Of a stretch of DNA of 64,000 nt, positions 7,504 through 17,431 are shown one piece after another. Origin of the DNA: Lysobacteraceae bacterium CU05-9 (lineage in GTDB: Bacteria; Pseudomonadota; Gammaproteobacteria; Xanthomonadales; Xanthomonadaceae); NCBI GenBank assembly GCA_007556525.1, contig SWJS01000007.1, positions 62,001-126,000 of the forward strand, given 5' to 3'. A model generated the notes under the pieces. The model saw only the letters and a list, made by a program, of their open reading frames with translations. It made no database searches and had not been told where the DNA came from. The translations under genes were made by a program, and so were the position numbers. The stretch's first letter is position 1. Every line of letters begins with the position of its first letter.

Positions 7504-8751
7504 TCAGTTGGAACGATAAGGTCCCCATGCCGCTTCGCGTGCACTGCCCGCAGTTGGCAAGGAGAATTTCGAGCGGCCATCCGAAGACGCACCAAACAAG
7601 CGGCTGCCCCGGTTGCCTACGGTGAACAAAACCATCATGCCGTTCGGTGCATACGCCGGACGTTCTTCCGAACCACCCGATGTCAACGCTTTGCCGCCGA
7701 CACTGATGCCACCCATCGTCGCGGTCGCGATCTGTCCATCGGAGTTCACCGAAGCCGACGTGTTGTAGTTGCCGCTGAAACTCACGCGCGATGCCGAACC
7801 ACCGTTCGCACTGACGCGATAAATTTGTGGCTGACCGCTGCGATCACTCGTGAAATACAGGGTATTTCCGTCTGCCGACCAAACCGGTTCGGTGTCGATG
7901 CCGCGATCGTTGGTGATCTGACGGAGATTTTTCGTCGCGAGATCCATCACGTAAATTTCTGGGTTACCGGTGCGCGACAGGCTCAACGCCATCTTCGTTC
8001 CATCCGGCGAAAATGCCGGCGCCGAGTTGATGCCCTTGAAGTTCGTCAGCGTCGTACGTTTGCCGGTGTTGATGTTCACTTCAAACGTTGCGGAGTTGCC
8101 ATCGACCCAGCTCACGTATGCGACGCGGTTGCCATCGGGGCTCCAGTTGAGCGACATGATTGGCTCGTTGCTCTCGACCACACCCTGCGCGTTATAGCCA
8201 TCGGAGTCGGCGACCATGAGGCGGAAGCGTGCATTTTTGCCAAGGCCACTCGACGTGACGTATGCAATTCTCGTGAAAAAAGCCCCGCGCTTATTCAACA
8301 CCTTCAAATGGACGGCATCCGCGACTTGGTGAGCCATATCGCGCCAGCTGCCGCTGTACGAACCGCTGGCCACGACGCTTTGATTGGGGACGTCGATGAG
8401 GCGGTAGTTGACGGTGTTGCCGCTCACGCTGCCGGTCAACGCGAAATCCAAACCTGCTGCATTCAGCGCTGCAAAATCAGGATTAGTGCCGACGAGGTTG
8501 GCTGGAATATTTTTCGCCAGTTTGAACTGACCCGAACGTTCGAGGTCGGCTTGGATCACTTCGCTGACTTCAGGTTGCCCTGCAAACGGAATGATTGCGA
8601 GGTCAGACGCTTGGCTCGTGCCGCCGATGACGTTGACTTCGAAGCTACCTGGCGATTGCGCCATGACCAGCGCAGGCGTGGCTATTAGCAAAGCACCCAC
8701 GATGCTCAGGGATGCAAGGGAAAATTGGCGGATTCGTCGTTTCGGTTGCAT
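7504..8751 (-). CDS. tolB: Tol-Pal system periplasmic protein TolB
   Basis: Periplasmic beta-propeller protein that links Pal to TolA. The 415-residue chain starts with a signal peptide (positive RRIR, hydrophobic core, cleavage after VMA). An N-terminal alpha/beta domain of about 140 residues follows, then WD40-like propeller blades with repeated forms such as SWSPDGNRVAYVSW, AFSPDGTKMALS and VWSADGNTLYFTS. The order tolA-tolB-pal is standard. Confidence 0.97.
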   Translation of the reverse strand: MQPKRRIRQFSLASLSIVGALLIATPALVMAQSPGSFEVNVIGGTSQASDLAIIPFAGQPEVSEVIQADLERSGQFKLAKNIPANLVGTNPDFAALNAAGLDFALTGSVSGNTVNYRLIDVPNQSVVASGSYSGSWRDMAHQVADAVHLKVLNKRGAFFTRIAYVTSSGLGKNARFRLMVADSDGYNAQGVVESNEPIMSLNWSPDGNRVAYVSWVDGNSATFEVNINTGKRTTLTNFKGINSAPAFSPDGTKMALSLSRTGNPEIYVMDLATKNLRQITNDRGIDTEPVWSADGNTLYFTSDRSGQPQIYRVSANGGSASRVSFSGNYNTSASVNSDGQIATATMGGISVGGKALTSGGSEERPAYAPNGMMVLFTVGNRGSRLFGASSDGRSKFSLPTAGSAREAAWGPYRSN

Positions 8752-8810
8752 AGATTTCTATCTTGGTTCGCTTTCGTGTCAGGTATATGAACGGAGTGGG
8801 AACATCGGCG

Positions 8811-9962
8811 TTATTGGGCTTCAAAGTTTGATGTGAAGCTCGAATTGAACACGCTCTCAAAACCCGCGTATGGAAGCGGGCTCGCCTTCTTCACGGCGTT
8901 GATGATGGAGGTTTTGCCGGCATCGTCGTAGGCGCATGGGCTGCCGACGCTGACGTCGGTGACTCTTCCGCCTGGCGCTTGCTTAATCGAGAGGCGGCAA
9001 CGCATTCCGGACTTCACGGAGGCCGGGCGGTTGGTCCAGTTGGCATTGATCTTGCGGGCGATGGCGGCTTGGTAGCGTCCCATGAGAGCCTTGTCGGTGC
9101 CACCTGCTCCTGCCGCGGCCGTGCTGCTCGATCCGCTTCCTGCGGTCGTGCTGCCATCGCCGCCGGCACCTGCGCGCGCTGCCCTTATCGCAGCCAATTT
9201 GTCGGCCGCAGTGTTGCCGGTGCCGGCCGCCTTCGCTCGTTGGGCGCGGATAGCTGCGAGTTGGGCGTTACGGTCGGCCGTCGCTTTGGCAGCTGCAGCT
9301 GCCTTGGCGTCTGCGGCTTTCTTCGCGTCAGCGACCTTCTTGGCCTCTGCTGCTTTCGCATCTGCCAGCTTCTTCGCGTCGGCGGCTTTCTTGGCATCGG
9401 CTGCCTTAGCGGCATCGGCTTGCTTCTTCGCTTCAGCAGCTTTCGCATCGGCGAGCTTCTTCGCGTCTGCAGCTTTCTGGATTGCCATTTCCGCAGCGCG
9501 CTTATCGGCAGCGGTCTTTGCAGCGGCGGCCGCTGCTTGTGCCTTCTGCGCGGCGGCTTGAGCTTCACGTTGCTTCGTTGCCGCCTGTTCCTGCGCTGCT
9601 TTGATCGCAGGCGACGGCGTCGGTGCAGGCGCGGGAACCGGTGTCGGGTCCGGTGCCGGCATTGGCGTTGGAGGCGACGGTTCTACGGCGACGTCTGCAA
9701 CAACATCTTCTTCGGTACGTGTCGATGTACCAACTTCCGCCGCAGGTGGTGACGGATCACCGCGCAACGTCTGCTGCATCGCCGGTGACAAATCGCCCGC
9801 GTCAACCAATTCGGCGGAGACGGAAGAACCGATTGCTTTTTGACGGGGATCTTCCTTGTCAGCAAACATCAAACCAAACACAAGCAGCGACAAAAGCACC
9901 GCATGCACGATCACCGATAACAGAAAAGCCCGCGCATCATCCGCGCGTCCCGATCGAATCAT
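8811..9962 (-). CDS. tolA: TolA, energy-transducing envelope protein
   Basis: Inner-membrane protein that transmits proton-motive force from TolQR to Pal. It has an N-terminal anchor (LLSVIVHAVLLSLLVFGLMF), then a proline-rich stretch. A long Ala/Lys/Asp helix (about residues 120-250) with repeats of the KAADAKK and KAAEAKK kind crosses the periplasm, and a globular C-terminal TolA domain binds TolB and Pal. The start overlaps the end of tolR by four bases. The repeat helix is expected in this family, and the DNA shows the same low complexity. Confidence 0.96.
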   Translation of the reverse strand: MIRSGRADDARAFLLSVIVHAVLLSLLVFGLMFADKEDPRQKAIGSSVSAELVDAGDLSPAMQQTLRGDPSPPAAEVGTSTRTEEDVVADVAVEPSPPTPMPAPDPTPVPAPAPTPSPAIKAAQEQAATKQREAQAAAQKAQAAAAAAKTAADKRAAEMAIQKAADAKKLADAKAAEAKKQADAAKAADAKKAADAKKLADAKAAEAKKVADAKKAADAKAAAAAKATADRNAQLAAIRAQRAKAAGTGNTAADKLAAIRAARAGAGGDGSTTAGSGSSSTAAAGAGGTDKALMGRYQAAIARKINANWTNRPASVKSGMRCRLSIKQAPGGRVTDVSVGSPCAYDDAGKTSIINAVKKASPLPYAGFESVFNSSFTSNFEAQ

Positions 9963-10405
9963 CGCGAAGCTGCACCCTGTGTCGGCTGACTCATCAGACC
10001 CACCTTCTCAACGCCTGCGCGCTGTAACAGCACCATCGCGTTCATGACTTCCTGGTAGTTTGCGGTCGCATCACCCGCAACGTAAACCGCAACTTCCGGA
10101 TTCGCCGTGACGAGTTCACGCATGCGCGATTCCAATGCAGCGGCATCAACGGGATCATTGGCACCGGCTTTCTCTGCGAGAAAATACGCACCATCCGCAT
10201 TCACACTCACGACGATCGGATCTTTCTTTTCGGTGATCGATTTCGCGTCGCTTTGCGGCAAGTTGATGTCGACGCCGAGATTCAACAATGGTGCGGTCAC
10301 CATGAAGATGATCAGCAACACGAGCATCACGTCGATGTACGGAACGACGTTGATCTCGGCTTTGAGTCGCTTCTTGCGACGGCGGCTTGCGAGAAGACCT
10401 GCCAT
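9959..10405 (-). CDS. tolR: TolR, Tol-Pal proton channel subunit
   Basis: ExbD/TolR family, 148 residues. The single N-terminal membrane helix (NVVPYIDVMLVLLIIFMVTA) carries the conserved Asp that takes part in proton flow with TolQ, and a periplasmic domain follows. It lies three bases downstream of tolQ and overlaps tolA. Confidence 0.97.
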   Translation of the reverse strand: MAGLLASRRRKKRLKAEINVVPYIDVMLVLLIIFMVTAPLLNLGVDINLPQSDAKSITEKKDPIVVSVNADGAYFLAEKAGANDPVDAAALESRMRELVTANPEVAVYVAGDATANYQEVMNAMVLLQRAGVEKVGLMSQPTQGAASR

Positions 10406-10408
10406 TAT

Positions 10409-11152
10409 TTATTCGCCTGCCTGACGCTGCAGGATGGAAGAAAACTCTTCGCTGAAGGCATCATAGCGAACTGCGAGACGCTCAACACGCGTTGCAAATC
10501 GGTTGTATGCCCACACCGCAGGAATCGCCGCGAACAAACCCATCGCCGTTGCAATCAACGCTTCCGAAATACCCGGTGCCACCGTCGCAATCGTGGCTTC
10601 CTTCAACTGCGCAAGTCCCTGGAAGGAAATCATGATGCCCCACACCGTTCCGAACAATCCAACGTAAGGACTGATCGAACCGATGTTCGCGAGAAACTCA
10701 AGGTTATGTTCGAGATCATCGATCTCACGCGAACCCGTCGCACGCATACCACGTTGCGCACCTTCAAGTTGCACACGGTTATCACCCGGCAGACGCTGCT
10801 TCACGCGATTGAATTCACGGTAACCACTTTCGAAAATCGCTTCCGCCCCACTCACTTCGCGATTGCGGTCGGTGGTGTTGTTGTACAACTTATCCAGACT
10901 GATGCCGGACCAGAAACGTTCCTCGAATGCATCGACTTCCTTGACGGCGGCGTCGAGCTGGCGCTTTTTGCGGAAAATAATGAACCACGAAGCAATCGAT
11001 GCGAACAACAAAACAACCATCACCAACTGCACCGGCAAGCTTGCGTGCGCCAGCAATCCAATGATGTCCAGTTGATTTCCGATGGAAGGGTCGACAGTCG
11101 TCGCAGGTGTCGCGACATCGGTAGTTGCCTGTAGGCCAGTCATCGTCGGCAT
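10409..11152 (-). CDS. tolQ: TolQ, Tol-Pal proton channel subunit
   Basis: MotA/TolQ/ExbB family inner-membrane protein of 247 residues. There is one N-terminal helix (VQLVMVVLLFASIASWFIIF) and two later helices near LFGTVWGIMISF and ISEALIATAMGLFAAIPAVW that line the proton path. Its start codon overlaps the ybgC stop by one base, so the pair is translationally coupled. Confidence 0.97.
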   Translation of the reverse strand: MPTMTGLQATTDVATPATTVDPSIGNQLDIIGLLAHASLPVQLVMVVLLFASIASWFIIFRKKRQLDAAVKEVDAFEERFWSGISLDKLYNNTTDRNREVSGAEAIFESGYREFNRVKQRLPGDNRVQLEGAQRGMRATGSREIDDLEHNLEFLANIGSISPYVGLFGTVWGIMISFQGLAQLKEATIATVAPGISEALIATAMGLFAAIPAVWAYNRFATRVERLAVRYDAFSEEFSSILQRQAGE

Positions 11153-11556
11153 TAACTCATTGCTCCATGTAATTGTTCGTAAATTCCCGCAGGCATTCCC
11201 CGCGGTTTCATCGTTCGCGAATCCAGCACTGCCGCCTTCACTCGCGCGTTCACCAAAGTTTGACCGTCACGTTCGACGGTTTGTTCAAATTCGAAGGAAA
11301 CTTTTTTGCACGAGACCAACTTCGCAGTCGCTTCGAGCAAATCATCCAACTTCGCCGGCGCCTTGAAATCCAGAGACATCGAATGCACGACGAAGATCAA
11401 ATGCTCAGTCTCCTTCAAGGCACCTTGGTCAAAACCTTGCGCCCGCAACCACTCGGTCCGCGCACGCTCGAGGAATGCCACGTATTGCGCGTGGTAAACC
11501 ACACCACCCGCATCCGTATCTTCCCAATAGACTCGTATAGGCAGACTGAATCGCAT
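11152..11556 (-). CDS. ybgC: tol-pal system-associated acyl-CoA thioesterase YbgC
   Basis: Hot-dog fold thioesterase of 134 residues acting on short- to medium-chain acyl-CoA or acyl-ACP. The catalytic segment is YWEDTDAGGVVYHAQYVAF, with the active-site Asp. It is the usual first gene of the tol-pal operon and lies one base after ruvB. Confidence 0.95.
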   Translation of the reverse strand: MRFSLPIRVYWEDTDAGGVVYHAQYVAFLERARTEWLRAQGFDQGALKETEHLIFVVHSMSLDFKAPAKLDDLLEATAKLVSCKKVSFEFEQTVERDGQTLVNARVKAAVLDSRTMKPRGMPAGIYEQLHGAMS

Positions 11557-11557
11557 T

Positions 11558-12607
11558 TCAATCCAAATCGCCGGAATCCAAACCTTCGAACAGGTTCTCG
11601 GTTTCAGGCTGTTTCTTCAGGCCCAAATGATGGTATGCCTTGTTCGTTGCGATGCGTCCGCGCGCAGTTCTCAGGATAAAACCTTGTTGAATCAAGTAAG
11701 GCTCAATCACATCTTCCAACGTGCCGCGTTCTTCGCTCAACGCAGCCGCAAGCGATTCAATGCCGACAGGCCCACCACCAAACGAGTCGATCATGACGTG
11801 CAGCAAGCGACGATCCGACTCATCGAAACCTCTTGCGTCCACATCCAGCATGCGCATGGCAGCATCGGCAATTTCCGCCGTCACTGCACCGTTGCCTTTG
11901 ACTTGCGCGTAATCACGCACACGGCGCAACAAACGATTCGCAATACGCGGCGTGCCGCGCGAACGACGCGCAATCTCACGTGCACCATGCGGCTCACAGG
12001 TGATGTCGAGAATATCGGCTGAGCGCGCAACGATGCCGGTCAATTCTTCTTCGGTATAAAACTGCAAACGTTGCTGGATGCCGAACCGATCACGTAAAGG
12101 TGCCGTCAACAAACCGGCGCGCGTGGTTGCGCCGATCAACGTGAAGGGAGGCAAGTCGATTTTGATGGAGCGAGCGGCAGGACCTTCGCCAATCATGATG
12201 TCGAGCTGGAAGTCTTCCATCGCGGGATAGAGAACTTCTTCAATCGCCGGAGACAACCGATGGATTTCATCCACGAACAAAACATCATGCGGCTGCAGGT
12301 TCGTCAGCAATGCGGCGAGATCACCGGCTTTCTCGATCACCGGTCCTGAGGTCGCGCGGAAGTTCACGCCAAGTTCGTTGGCGATGACGTGGCTCAATGT
12401 GGTTTTGCCAAGTCCAGGCGGTCCGAAAATCAGCACATGATCCAACGCATCCCCGCGCCGTTTCGCTGCGTCGATGTAGATCTGCAACTGCTCACGGACA
12501 GGCTCCTGCCCGCGGTATTCGGCTAACCGTTGCGGCCTGATCGAGCGCGCTAACGCCTCGTCGTCCAGGCTGTCGTGTGGGGCAATGATGCGTTCAACAT
12601 TCATCAC
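11558..12607 (-). CDS. ruvB: Holliday junction branch migration ATPase RuvB
   Basis: AAA+ motor of the RuvAB branch-migration complex. The 349 residues contain Walker [11 protein letters not shown], Walker B FVDEIHRL and the arginine-finger region in GPAARS, with a C-terminal winged-helix domain that touches DNA. It is separated from ruvA by kup. Confidence 0.98.
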   Translation of the reverse strand: MMNVERIIAPHDSLDDEALARSIRPQRLAEYRGQEPVREQLQIYIDAAKRRGDALDHVLIFGPPGLGKTTLSHVIANELGVNFRATSGPVIEKAGDLAALLTNLQPHDVLFVDEIHRLSPAIEEVLYPAMEDFQLDIMIGEGPAARSIKIDLPPFTLIGATTRAGLLTAPLRDRFGIQQRLQFYTEEELTGIVARSADILDITCEPHGAREIARRSRGTPRIANRLLRRVRDYAQVKGNGAVTAEIADAAMRMLDVDARGFDESDRRLLHVMIDSFGGGPVGIESLAAALSEERGTLEDVIEPYLIQQGFILRTARGRIATNKAYHHLGLKKQPETENLFEGLDSGDLD

Positions 12608-12641
12608 CCCAGTTTCTCACGAAGCGCGTGACATTTCGACC

Positions 12642-14567
12642 TTAGATCTGAACGGTAGAACCCAGCTCGACCAGTCGATTGCCCGGAATACGGAAGAATC
12701 CGGTTGCCGGCGCCGCATTGCGATGCATGACGGAGAACAACTTGTCACGCCAGAACACCATGCCCTTGCGACGCGAAGCAACGATCGTTTCGCGGCTTGC
12801 GAAATACGTCGTATCCATCGGGTCGATGCAAAGATCGCTGGTATCCGTGAGACGCATCAGCGCCTGCGGAACATCCGGCGTTTCCATGAAGCCGAACTTC
12901 AACGTCACCCGGTAGAAGTTGTCCGCAATCTCCTCCACCTTCGCGCGCTTGACGTTATCCAGGAACGGAATCGTCATCGTCTCGACCGTCAGGAAAATGT
13001 TGCGTTCGTGCAGCACCTTATTGTGCTTGAGGTTATGCAGCAGCGCATGTGGAACGACGCCCTTCTGCGCAGTCAGGAAGATCGCCGTACCTGGAACCCG
13101 AGTCGGCGGCGACAGCATCAATCCCGGCAGAAACACATCGAGCTGCAAGCCTTCCTTGGTGATTTCCTGATACAGCAGCTCACGTCCGCGACGCCAGGTA
13201 CGCAGGATGATGAAGCTGGTGACACCAATTAGCACCGGCACCCATGCACCATCAAAGAATTTCACGCCGTTGGCGAGCAGGAAGGAAATGTCCACGATAA
13301 GGAACAAACCGCACAATGGCAGCACGATGTACTTGAGCTTGCCCCACGATGCGCGCGCCACGATGATCAGCAACAAGGTATCGATCAGCATCGTGCCGGA
13401 CACGGACACCCCGTATGCCGATGCAAGCCCGGTCGAACTGCGGAACGTCAGCACCAGCATGATCACCGCAGTCATCAACATCCAGTTGATGCCCGGAATG
13501 TAGATCTGACCGATCGTATCCTTGGACGTATGACGGATCTGCATGCGCGGAATGTAACCCAGCTGCATGGCCTGACGCGCGACCGAAAATGCACCGGTAA
13601 TCACCGACTGCGATGCAATCACGGATGCGCAGGTGGCGAGAATGATCATTGGGACGAGTCCCCACTCCGGCACCGCCTTATAAAACGGGTTGTCGAAAAC
13701 CGTTGGATCTTTCAGCAGCAACGCGCCCTGTCCCATGTAATTCAGCACTAACGCCGGCAGCACCATGAAATACCACGAATAGCGGATCGGCCGTGCACCG
13801 AAGTGACCCATGTCCGCATACAGCGCCTCACCGCCCGTCACGGAAAGCACCACTGCACCCAGCACGAAAATTGCACTGAAAAAATGTTCAAACGAAAACT
13901 TCAATCCCCAATACGGATTGAGTGCGTTGAGCACGTGCGGATTATGCGTGATGTTGTAAGAACCGATGACGGCCAACGTAACAAACCACACCATCATGAT
14001 GGGGCCGAATACTTTGCCGACTTTTTCGGTGCCGAAACGCTGCGAGACGAACAACGTGACCAGAACCGCCAATGCAAGTGGCACGATGAAACGGTCGAGT
14101 TGCGGCGCTGCAACTTGCAAACCTTCAAACGCGGAAAGCACCGTAATCGCCGGCGTGATCATGCTGTCTCCGAAGAACAGCGAGGCCCCGAAAATTCCGA
14201 GAATGCCAACGACATAGGCCGATCGCGAATTGACGGGCAACGACCGTTTCGCCAACGTCATCAACGCCATGATTCCACCTTCGCCATCGTTGTCCGCGCG
14301 CATGATGATCGCGACATACTTGATGGACACGACAATCATGATGGACCAGAAAATCATGGACAGAAGTCCAAGCACCGTATCGTGATCGGCAACCAGATGA
14401 TAATGCGGCGAAAACGCTTCCTTCAACGTATACAGCGGACTGGTACCGATGTCGCCGAACACGACGCCGATGGACCCAACGATCAGTGCCGCAAGTCCTC
14501 CGCGAGGTGCGTGCGACGTATGCCCGCCCGCCGAATCAGAAGTGGAAGTCTGTGAAATGTTGCTCAT
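12642..14567 (-). CDS. kup: Kup-type low-affinity potassium uptake protein
   Basis: K+/H+ symporter of the KUP/HAK/KT family, 641 residues. The N-terminal signature [19 protein letters not shown] is present, followed by about twelve hydrophobic helices over residues 25-460 and a cytoplasmic C-terminal domain of about 170 residues. It lies in the same direction between ruvA and ruvB with gaps of about 30 bases on each side, so it is probably co-transcribed with DNA repair genes without a functional link. As far as I recall, related Xanthomonadaceae also carry kup here. Confidence 0.96.
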   Translation of the reverse strand: MSNISQTSTSDSAGGHTSHAPRGGLAALIVGSIGVVFGDIGTSPLYTLKEAFSPHYHLVADHDTVLGLLSMIFWSIMIVVSIKYVAIIMRADNDGEGGIMALMTLAKRSLPVNSRSAYVVGILGIFGASLFFGDSMITPAITVLSAFEGLQVAAPQLDRFIVPLALAVLVTLFVSQRFGTEKVGKVFGPIMMVWFVTLAVIGSYNITHNPHVLNALNPYWGLKFSFEHFFSAIFVLGAVVLSVTGGEALYADMGHFGARPIRYSWYFMVLPALVLNYMGQGALLLKDPTVFDNPFYKAVPEWGLVPMIILATCASVIASQSVITGAFSVARQAMQLGYIPRMQIRHTSKDTIGQIYIPGINWMLMTAVIMLVLTFRSSTGLASAYGVSVSGTMLIDTLLLIIVARASWGKLKYIVLPLCGLFLIVDISFLLANGVKFFDGAWVPVLIGVTSFIILRTWRRGRELLYQEITKEGLQLDVFLPGLMLSPPTRVPGTAIFLTAQKGVVPHALLHNLKHNKVLHERNIFLTVETMTIPFLDNVKRAKVEEIADNFYRVTLKFGFMETPDVPQALMRLTDTSDLCIDPMDTTYFASRETIVASRRKGMVFWRDKLFSVMHRNAAPATGFFRIPGNRLVELGSTVQI

Positions 14568-14598
14568 GGTAAATCCGGATTTCGGCCCAAATTGTTTT

Positions 14599-15189
14599 TC
14601 AGCGGATTGCGAACTTTAACGCTTTTCGGATGATTGTGGCGACATCGTCACCTTCTTCGAAGGTGGACTTGATCATCTTGGCCGCCTCGACAGGTTTGTA
14701 ACCCAGCTGCTGCAAGGCCTCCAAAGCATCCGCCTGCGGGTCCTCGCGATGCGCCCCACTGCCGGAAACCGTAGGAAAATCAGCCATTTGCGAAGTTCTG
14801 TCGCGGAGTTCGAGGACCATGCGTTCGGCGGTTTTTTTGCCAATTCCAGGCACACGCGTCAGCGCCGTCACATCGCCTGTCTGAATCAGGCTGGTGAACG
14901 TTTCCGCGCTCAGTGCGCTGAGAATTGCGAGGGCGATCTTCGCACCGATGCCGCTGACCTTCTGGACTTCGCGGAACATGCGGCGCTCGGGCTCGCGCAA
15001 AAACCCGTACAAATGCACCGAATCTTCCTTCTGCGCATAGTGGGTGTGCAACGTCACGACCTGCCCCACTTCCGGCAAATCATAGATCGTGCTCATCGGT
15101 GCCTCGAGTTCGTAACCGACACCCTTCACATCAATCAACAACCATGGTGGATGCTTGGAAATCAGCACACCCGTCAAACGTCCAATCAT
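14599..15189 (-). CDS. ruvA: Holliday junction DNA helicase subunit RuvA
   Basis: Tetrameric protein that grips Holliday junctions and recruits RuvB. The 196-residue chain has an OB fold at the N-terminus, two helix-hairpin-helix motifs ([14 protein letters not shown] and [14 protein letters not shown]) and a C-terminal domain III after a flexible linker. It overlaps ruvC by four bases. Confidence 0.98.
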   Translation of the reverse strand: MIGRLTGVLISKHPPWLLIDVKGVGYELEAPMSTIYDLPEVGQVVTLHTHYAQKEDSVHLYGFLREPERRMFREVQKVSGIGAKIALAILSALSAETFTSLIQTGDVTALTRVPGIGKKTAERMVLELRDRTSQMADFPTVSGSGAHREDPQADALEALQQLGYKPVEAAKMIKSTFEEGDDVATIIRKALKFAIR

Positions 15190-15722
15190 TGCTTACCTCG
15201 TCGCCAGTTCGTATAGCTTACGCCTGTACTCAAGTGAGTGTGCTGCATGTGTGCATGTGTGAGTGCGATCGCCAATGCATCGGCGGCGTCGGCTTGAATT
15301 TTCTCATTCGTCAGACCGAGCAGTAAACGCACCATATGTGCAACTTGATCCTTATCCGCGCTGCCCTTGCCCACCAATGACTGCTTGACCAACCGCGGTG
15401 CATATTCCGAAAGCGGCAACTCCCTTCGCACCACCGTCGCCATCGCCGCGCCGCGTGCATGTCCTAGTTTCAATGCGGAACTCACGGATTTATTGAGAAA
15501 AACCGTCTCAATCGCCACACTCACCGGTTCCCATTGCGTGATGATGCGGTCGAGCTCATTGCAGAGCAGCGCCAACCGTTGCGGAAATTCACCCTTGCCC
15601 AGCAGCACTATCGTTTCACAATGCACGAAACGTGACTGCCCGTTCGCCTGCAATTCGACGATGCCAATTCCGGTCCGTTGTGAGCCGGGATCGATGCCGA
15701 GAATTCGCATGTTGATGCGCAC
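15186..15722 (-). CDS. ruvC: Holliday junction resolvase RuvC
   Basis: Endonuclease that cuts Holliday junctions symmetrically. Acidic catalytic residues are seen in [15 protein letters not shown] and near the C-terminus in [15 protein letters not shown]. Two starts are possible. The GTG at 15722 has GAGG at close spacing. The ATG at 15710 matches the usual family start but has no good ribosome site. I keep the longer one. It follows yebC by 13 bases. Confidence 0.96.
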   Translation of the reverse strand: MRINMRILGIDPGSQRTGIGIVELQANGQSRFVHCETIVLLGKGEFPQRLALLCNELDRIITQWEPVSVAIETVFLNKSVSSALKLGHARGAAMATVVRRELPLSEYAPRLVKQSLVGKGSADKDQVAHMVRLLLGLTNEKIQADAADALAIALTHAHMQHTHLSTGVSYTNWRRGKQ

Positions 15723-15735
15723 GCAGCCTCAGCGG

Positions 15736-16476
15736 CTATGCGTATGCGTCCTCACCCAATTCGGCATTGTGAAAAACATCCTGCACATCATCCAGATCTT
15801 CCAGCCAGTCGATGAGCTTGGCGACTTGAATGGCGGTGTCACCTTCCACGGCCACATCATTGTCCGCACGCATCGTGATCTCTTCGTCATCGGCCGTGAA
15901 ACCTGCCGACTTCAACGCATCCCGCACGCTTGCGAACATTTCCGGCGCGGTGATCACTTCAATCGATTGATCATCCGCGTCCACCAGGATGTCGTCGGCA
16001 CCGGCTTCAATGGCCGCGTCAGTAATGGCATCTTCATCGGCGCCCGGCGCGAAACTCAACACACCGAGCTTGCGGAACATGAAAGCGACGGAACCGTCCG
16101 TGCCGAGGTTGCCGCCGAATTTGCTGAAACCGTGTCGCACTTCGCCAACTGTCCGCAGGCGATTATCGCTGAGGCAATCGACGATGACGGCGACGCCGCC
16201 GGGCGCATAGCCTTCATAGCGCATCGCTTCGTAATTGACGCCCTCGAGTTCGCCCGTCGCTTTCTTGACGGCGTTATCGATGGAATCGCGCTTCATGTTC
16301 TGCACCAGCGCCTTATCAATGGCGGTGCGTAAACGCGGATTGTGATCCGGATCGCCGCCGCCTTCGCGCGCTGACACTGTAATTTCGCGGATGAGCTTGG
16401 TAAAAACCTTGCCCCTCTTCGCATCCTGCTTACCCTTGCGGTGCTGGATATTCGCCCATTTGGAATGACCGGCCAT
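15736..16476 (-). CDS. yebC: YebC/PmpR family protein
   Basis: A 246-residue protein with the family start [14 protein letters not shown]. Members have been described as transcription regulators and, more recently, as factors that relieve ribosome stalling. It is the first gene of a long minus-strand run and lies directly upstream of ruvC, a conserved arrangement. Transcription probably starts at the extended -10 promoter at 16509-16517. Confidence 0.96.
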   Translation of the reverse strand: MAGHSKWANIQHRKGKQDAKRGKVFTKLIREITVSAREGGGDPDHNPRLRTAIDKALVQNMKRDSIDNAVKKATGELEGVNYEAMRYEGYAPGGVAVIVDCLSDNRLRTVGEVRHGFSKFGGNLGTDGSVAFMFRKLGVLSFAPGADEDAITDAAIEAGADDILVDADDQSIEVITAPEMFASVRDALKSAGFTADDEEITMRADNDVAVEGDTAIQVAKLIDWLEDLDDVQDVFHNAELGEDAYA

Positions 16477-16494
16477 CGCCGTTTGTTACCTTCG

Positions 16495-16510
16495 ATTGCA
16501 ATCTTGCAAT
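16495..16510. promoter_or_regulatory. perfect 7-2-7 palindrome overlapping the yebC promoter
   Basis: ATTGCAA, two bases, TTGCAAT. The right arm overlaps the first two bases of the -10 box and the rest covers the expected transcription start. The position is right for a repressor site. It is not a classical LexA box. Confidence 0.4.
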
Positions 16511-16517
16511 TATACCA
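16509..16517 (-). promoter_or_regulatory. extended -10 promoter of the yebC-ruvCA run
   Basis: On the minus strand TGG is followed by a perfect TATAAT, a TGn-extended -10 element. The hexamer 17 bases upstream is a poor -35, as is common for this promoter type. The yebC start lies about 33 bases downstream. Confidence 0.65.
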
Positions 16518-16543
16518 GCGCGCACCAACGCTGCCGTTTCGCG

Positions 16544-17425
16544 CTAGGCGAACGCGGCGTACAGCGCATCCGGCGTGACGCCGAGAAGTCTGCGCGTGTC
16601 GCGCCGCAAGTTCGATGGCGTCCCGCAGCCCAGCGCATGCACGGCCGACTCCACACTGTAATCGCGGCGGGTTGCGATTTCGACGGCGCGCGAGGAACGC
16701 AGCAAGTCAATCTGCCGCTGGTACGTCGTTCCATGCGTTGCGAGCCGTCGCTTCAGCGTCGCGGGGCTCATGTCGAGTTGCCGCGCGCACGCTGGTAACG
16801 TCAAGTCGGGCCATGCCGTTAAACGATGCCGGATATCTTCCAGGAACGTCCGCGGTGCGGCTTGCGTAACGACCTCCGTGCGGGAGTGTTCGATGCAAAT
16901 CAGGTTGGCGGGTTGGGCAAAGTGAATTTTTGGGCCCAAAAACGCCCACGCATCCGGAAAATCTTCCGCCCGGCGATGCTTGAAGTAATACGTCCAGACG
17001 GCATCCTCGCCGACCTGGCTGCGCAGCGTCTCATGCATGTACGTCGCGAATGCAATGGCGTGCGAGACATGTCCAGAGAGATCCGAATGTGCGCCTTCCC
17101 AGGCGATCCAGGTCTTCGCGCCGTGACTCCACGTGGACGTGGACCACAGCGGCAATGCGTCGAGGCACCCCTGCTGCGCGGCACGGGCACCGAGGATGAA
17201 TGCCGTGTCTGTGCCGATCTTGGCTTCGCACACATTGCGGAAAAGTTGCTGCAGTTGCCGCGGCGTGATGTATTTCGCGGGATCCAGCCAATCATCCTGA
17301 AACAGGCCAGTTCCTTGCAGCAATGACCGGGAGTCGGCACCGCGGTTGTTCGCCGCGCGCAGCCAGCTCGCCGGCAATTCGCAGGCCGCGAAAACTGCAC
17401 TGTCTATGTGCGTCAATTCCTGCAC
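16544..17425 (-). CDS. AraC family transcriptional regulator
   Basis: A 293-residue regulator. The N-terminal 190 residues fit the arabinose-binding-like sensor domain of the OruR/ArgR-type AraC proteins. The C-terminal 100 residues hold two helix-turn-helix motifs (LPACARQLDMSPATLKRRL and VESAVHALGCGTPSNLRR). It begins with GTG six bases after the GGDEF gene, so the two are co-transcribed. The divergent receptor/phytase operon is the obvious candidate target, although no binding site was identified. The effector is unknown. Confidence 0.9.
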   Translation of the reverse strand: MQELTHIDSAVFAACELPASWLRAANNRGADSRSLLQGTGLFQDDWLDPAKYITPRQLQQLFRNVCEAKIGTDTAFILGARAAQQGCLDALPLWSTSTWSHGAKTWIAWEGAHSDLSGHVSHAIAFATYMHETLRSQVGEDAVWTYYFKHRRAEDFPDAWAFLGPKIHFAQPANLICIEHSRTEVVTQAAPRTFLEDIRHRLTAWPDLTLPACARQLDMSPATLKRRLATHGTTYQRQIDLLRSSRAVEIATRRDYSVESAVHALGCGTPSNLRRDTRRLLGVTPDALYAAFA

Positions 17426-17431
17426 GTCTCG

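Noticed and set aside
9082-9561. Ala/Ser-rich open frame opposite tolA
   Set aside because: It mirrors the repetitive KAADAKK coding stretch of tolA. The low complexity explains it.
16495-16517. LexA (SOS) box ahead of yebC-ruvCA
   Set aside because: Expected for ruv genes in enterics, but no CTGT-N8-ACAG or xanthomonad-type LexA site is present. The palindrome found there has a different sequence.
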